Below the pieces are notes generated by a model, which was given only the letters and a program-made list of their open reading frames with translations, was not told the origin of the DNA and made no database searches. A program made the translations under genes and the position numbers. 64,000 nt of DNA from Brachybacterium alimentarium (lineage in GTDB: Bacteria > Actinomycetota > Actinomycetes > Actinomycetales > Dermabacteraceae), in contig NZ_NRGS01000011.1 in assembly GCF_002332425.1 (NCBI RefSeq), positions 186,001 through 250,000 of the forward strand, written 5' to 3'. The first letter of the stretch is position 1. Every line of letters begins with the position of its first letter. Below, piece by piece: positions 59,683-64,000 of the stretch.

Positions 59683-60177
59683 ATGCAGACCCCACCGATC
59701 CGCGTCCGTGATGCGACGAGCGATGATGTCGAAGCACTGACCTGCCTCGCGGTTCAGGTGCAGACGCTCCACGCCGAGGGGCGCCCGGATCTCTTCCGCC
59801 CGGCCGACGAGAGTGCGCTGCGCGACTTCCTGGTCGCCCGCCTCGCGGACGGCGCGATCCTCCTCATTGCGGGCGATCATGACGGGAAGGCCCTCGGATA
59901 CCTGCTGGCGGAGGTGGTCTCGCGGCCCGATTCGCCCTTCCTCCTCGCCCACAGGTCTGTGTACGTGCATCACATCGCGGTCGATGAGGACGCTCGCCGT
60001 CAGCACGTCGGCGCACTCCTCATGGAGGAGATCGCCCAGAGGGCGCGGCAGGCATCCGCCGACACCGTGCGCCTGGACTCATGGTCCTTCAACAAGCAGG
60101 CTCACCGCTTCTTCCAGGCTCAGGGGTTCCTGGAATCGCGCGTCATCTTCGAGCGTCCGGCCGGCACGGCGGACTGA
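59683..60177 (+). CDS. GNAT-family N-acetyltransferase
   Basis: This is a 164-residue protein of standard GNAT length. The acetyl-CoA motif is VHHIAVDEDARRQHVGALLM, with R-R-Q-H-V-G in the pyrophosphate loop, followed by the SFNKQAHRFFQAQGF motif. TACGCT is 6 nt before the ATG and no ribosome site is present. Substrate unknown. Confidence 0.9.
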   Translation: MQTPPIRVRDATSDDVEALTCLAVQVQTLHAEGRPDLFRPADESALRDFLVARLADGAILLIAGDHDGKALGYLLAEVVSRPDSPFLLAHRSVYVHHIAVDEDARRQHVGALLMEEIAQRARQASADTVRLDSWSFNKQAHRFFQAQGFLESRVIFERPAGTAD

Positions 60178-60218
60178 CGCAGAAGAGGCGGATCCGGTGC
60201 GGCGCCTACACTCGCCCG

Positions 60219-60869
60219 ATGGACCGTGACGGCATCTTCGAGCACATCTCCTCTCTCCGTCGCACGACGCGGCAGCCCCTCATCGTCGGGATCTCCGGAT
60301 ACGCCGGATCGGGAAAGTCGACCCTGGCCCGTTTTTTGGCGGAATCGCTCCCCGGCGCGGTGCGACTTCGCGGGGATGACTTCCTGGACCCGTGTCGATC
60401 GCACCAGAGGTCCTCGGACTGGGACGGCGTCGACCGCACACGCCTTGTCACGGAGGTCCTGGACCCGCTACGCCAAGAGCGGCCTGGCACCTTCCGTCGC
60501 TTCGACTGGTCCACACGGTCCCTGGCCGATCCCGAGCCTCTCCCTCGCACCGATCTCCTCATCGTCGACCTCATCGGACTTTTCCATCCGGACGCACTTC
60601 CCCATCTCGACATCCGGATCTGGTGCGACGTCGAGCTCGACGTCGCCGCACGACGTGGCATCGCACGGGATCGAGCGCTCGGTCGGGATCACGAAGCGTT
60701 GTGGCACGACGTCTGGATCCCAAACGAGCGTGACTTCGATCGGCACCACACCCCGCGTGAGCGCGCTGAGATCCTCTTCGAAGCCTCGTCCGCGTCCCAC
60801 CGCAGACCTTCGGAAGCGAGCCCACCTGATTCAGCGACGATTGAGCCCTCGAAGCGAAGTAGGCCATGA
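60219..60869 (+). CDS. P-loop kinase, uridine/pantothenate-kinase-like
   Basis: This is a 216-residue protein. Walker A is GYAGSGKST (residues about 26-34), followed by RLRGDDFLDP, the typical uridine-kinase-like metal/substrate Asp pair, and a LIVDLIGLFHPDAL Walker-B-like strand. The ALGRDHEALWHDVWIPNERD stretch forms the lid and a late Arg-rich segment. It should phosphorylate a nucleoside or similar small molecule. TACACT lies 6 nt before the ATG, so the message is probably leaderless. Confidence 0.8.
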   Translation: MDRDGIFEHISSLRRTTRQPLIVGISGYAGSGKSTLARFLAESLPGAVRLRGDDFLDPCRSHQRSSDWDGVDRTRLVTEVLDPLRQERPGTFRRFDWSTRSLADPEPLPRTDLLIVDLIGLFHPDALPHLDIRIWCDVELDVAARRGIARDRALGRDHEALWHDVWIPNERDFDRHHTPRERAEILFEASSASHRRPSEASPPDSATIEPSKRSRP

Positions 60870-61041
60870 CGACGGCACAGCGATAGACCCGGATGGTTGC
60901 CCTCATCGTCACGGCGGTCCGTGCACTGCTCTACGGGATCCGCGTTGCCTGACTGTTCATGGGTACTACTGAGGGGGTTGTTGAGGGACACCCTCTGGAA
61001 GGCTGGGCGCTCACCACCCTGTTCAACCCGGAGTCCTTCTC

Positions 61042-61412
61042 CTGAACGGCGAGGAGATCGCCGAGGCCTCGGCACTCTTGTTCGGGCGGCGCAGCTACGA
61101 GCACTTTCGCGCCCGTGTGGTCGGGATCCGACGACCATGCCGCGCACCAGGGCCTCGCGAAGCTCGAGCTCGTCGTGTCCGAGCCGCTCGACGAGGCGGA
61201 CCTCTTCAGCGTATGGGGCGAGACCCGGCTCCTCCGCAGCGTCGAAGACATCGCCGAGGTCAAGTGAGAGGACGGCAGTGCGATCTTCATCCACGGGAGT
61301 GCCGAACTCGCCCGCAGACCCAGAGAAGCGGACCCCATCGACCGATACGGCGCCCTCCTGTTCCGCATGATGCTCGGCACCGGGAAGCGTGTGCTCCCGG
61401 ACACCTGTGCAC
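61042..61412 (+). pseudogene. Dihydrofolate-reductase-like (RibD C-terminal) pseudogene
   Basis: Fragments of a RibD-type reductase are seen in sequence: LNGEEIAEASALLFGRRSYE (from 61042), a frame change near 61120, then LAKLELVVSEPLDEADLF and RLLRSVEDIAEVK ending at a TGA (61265-61267), then SAIFIHGSAELA and LLFRMMLGTGKRVLPDT in the same frame. Family members read these blocks as one protein. At least one frameshift and one nonsense codon make it non-functional. Its tail runs about 10 nt into the convergent DksA gene end. Confidence 0.7.
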
Positions 61413-61778
61413 TCAGGGCGCGCAGTCGATGCAGGTGGTGACTTCGGGGCGGACGGCCAGCCGGGCCGGAGCTATCAGGTTCCCGCAGGATCGGCACACA
61501 CCGTCCTCCCCACGTGCCAGGCGCTCCGTCGCGTCGTCGATCCCGGCGAGCGCTTCGAGGCGTGCGAGCCGCAGGCCCTCCAGGCGGGACCACTGCTCCG
61601 ACAGCGGCACCCCGTCGGGGTCGTGCTCGTCATCGTCCGCCGCACCCTCACGCGAGCGCCTCAAGGCAGCGAGTTCGCGTTCGATGTCCTGCAGCTGCAT
61701 CTGCATCTCATGGCGCCTGGAGGCGAGCTGCCCGGCCCGGTCGCGCGGGGTGCCGGCCCCTTCTGGTGGATCGTCCAT
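61413..61778 (-). CDS. DksA/TraR-family C4 zinc-finger protein
   Basis: This is a 121-residue protein. Residues 20-60 form a coiled coil (LASRRHEMQMQLQDIERELA), and the C-terminal zinc finger reads CRSCGNLIAPARLAV...TCIDC, a C-x2-C-x17-C-x2-C set. It probably reaches into the RNA polymerase secondary channel, as DksA does. I use the ATG at 61778, which has CACACT 6 nt ahead; ATG 61814 would add 12 residues. Confidence 0.88.
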   Translation of the reverse strand: MDDPPEGAGTPRDRAGQLASRRHEMQMQLQDIERELAALRRSREGAADDDEHDPDGVPLSEQWSRLEGLRLARLEALAGIDDATERLARGEDGVCRSCGNLIAPARLAVRPEVTTCIDCAP

Positions 61779-61954
61779 CGACCCAGTGTGCCCGGTCGCC
61801 CACGGAGCACTCATCACTGGAGTGTCTCCGCGCTGAGCGGCCGACCGCTCTCCGCACAGCACACGCATCAGCCCCATGGTCCTCGGTCCGCCATGGCGAG
61901 CAGAGTTCGTCGCGTCGTACTTGCGACTTTGCTTCACCGTAGTTCTGCGTGCTA

Positions 61955-61970
61955 CAACTAGATCTAGGGC
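61955..61970. promoter_or_regulatory. NrdR box 1 (upstream of nrdI)
   Basis: The core ACTAGATCTAG matches the second box at 10 of 11 positions. Its start is 31 bp from that of the second box, about three helical turns, the spacing usual for NrdR pairs. Confidence 0.6.
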
Positions 61971-61985
61971 CCCAGCCCGTCCACA

Positions 61986-62001
61986 TCACTACATCTAGTG
62001 C
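61986..62001. promoter_or_regulatory. NrdR box 2 (upstream of nrdI)
   Basis: TCACTACATCTAGTGC with CACTA/TAGTG dyad fits the NrdR consensus (ACACTATATATAGTGT-like). It ends 28 bp before the nrdI ATG, so ribonucleotide reductase expression is probably repressed by NrdR. Confidence 0.75.
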
Positions 62002-62029
62002 CGCCCGGCGATCGAGAGGATCTCCGAAG

Positions 62030-63596
<1,567 letters not shown>

Positions 63597-63721
63597 ACGA
63601 GCAGACGCCCGTATCCCAGGAAACCGACGCGCGGTTCACAGATCCGGACCAACGTTGAGCGCATGACCTCAGCGGATGGCCCGGTCGTGGCGATCGTCAC
63701 GCCCGTCACGCCCGTCACGTC

Positions 63722-64000
63722 TCAGGCCGCCGTGCGTTCGAGAGACCGCTGCTGAGCGGGGATGCTGGCGCGGATATGGACGGGCCGACTCGCGACGACA
63801 CCGGCTGTGAGCTGGGCGATCAGCAGGACGCCGAGCGCGATGAGGGGGACGTCCCAGCCGCCCGCGAGGGCGTGCACGGCCCCGAGGCCGATGGGGCCGA
63901 GGCCCGCCAGGAGGTACCCGAACCCCTGCGCCATGGTGGAGAGCTGGCCGGTGTGGTGCGTGTCCGGTGAGCGCCACACGATGTATGTCAGCGACAGGCT
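63722..64000 (-). CDS. MFS transporter, CynX/NimT-like, C-terminal part (partial)
   Basis: The last 92 codons of a minus-strand gene are inside the window, with the start beyond the end. It reads YIVWRSPDTHHTGQLSTMAQ, then GFGYLLAGLGPIGLG and DVPLIALGVLLIAQLTAGVV. The S/T-x-x-x-x-x-MAQ-x-x-GY pattern occurs in the last helices of CynX-type porters. It converges with nrdF over a 125-bp gap with a repeated GTCACGCCC motif. Confidence 0.75.
   Translation of the reverse strand, partial: SLSLTYIVWRSPDTHHTGQLSTMAQGFGYLLAGLGPIGLGAVHALAGGWDVPLIALGVLLIAQLTAGVVASRPVHIRASIPAQQRSLERTAA

Overview
The window is high-GC actinobacterial DNA. Gene content points to a Gram-positive, Dermabacteraceae/Brachybacterium-like member of the Micrococcales: actinobacterial ExoIII, mycoredoxin-type ArsC, Tat-exported PhoD, DyP peroxidase, a tricorn-type protease, glucuronate isomerase, and TANNNT -10 boxes placed only 6-8 nt before many start codons. 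The genus is inferred from gene content, not proven. No rRNA, tRNA, CRISPR array, integrase or IS transposase was recognised.

Layout. 1-6.3 kb: the end of a lipoprotein-type solute-binding protein, then a minus-strand ugp-like operon (two permeases, a binding protein, three glycerophosphodiester phosphodiesterases) with a candidate PHO box upstream. 6.9-13.9 kb: a three-gene operon of an Hsp70-like ATPase, a J-like/TPR membrane protein lacking the HPD motif, and a giant protein joining a DNA sliding-clamp-like region to three CbxX/CfqX AAA+ modules; I found no described system that matches it. 14.2-31 kb: ferritin, BCCT transporter, LLM flavoenzyme, a DUF418 membrane protein and its divergent TetR around a near-perfect 35-bp palindrome, an ExoIII swollen by tandem repeats, PhoD, an SGNH/SLH pair, a tricorn protease, a LysR regulator and an SRPBCC protein. 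31-35 kb: universal stress protein and a His-rich membrane protein / copper chaperone / DyP peroxidase cluster.

35-44.5 kb: FGGY kinase, sugar MFS porter, then a transposon-like unit in which a DUF559-type nuclease gene is bracketed by two inverted 46-nt hairpins, followed by a glucuronate operon (uxaC and a mannitol-dehydrogenase-family oxidoreductase) with its LacI regulator. 44.6-52.5 kb: thiol/disulfide membrane module, paired SMR efflux genes with a TetR regulator, and the larA-larE-larB lactate racemase/nickel-pincer operon. 52.6-60.9 kb: arsenic resistance (acr3-arsC divergent from arsR), an XRE-cupin regulator with a thioredoxin-reductase-like enzyme and a methyltransferase, an internally deleted methyltransferase, an ArsR/Old-Yellow-Enzyme pair, a GNAT protein and a small kinase. 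61-64 kb: a DHFR-like pseudogene, a DksA/TraR zinc-finger protein, two NrdR boxes and nrdI-nrdF. The NrdF carries the Gln/Ser/Lys substitutions of metal-free class Ie ribonucleotide reductase. The window ends inside an MFS gene.

The strongest leads are the Hsp70/J-TPR/clamp-AAA+ operon, the hairpin-bounded DUF559 unit and the QSK class Ie NrdF. In-frame 9-21 bp tandem repeats inside coding regions recur across the window.
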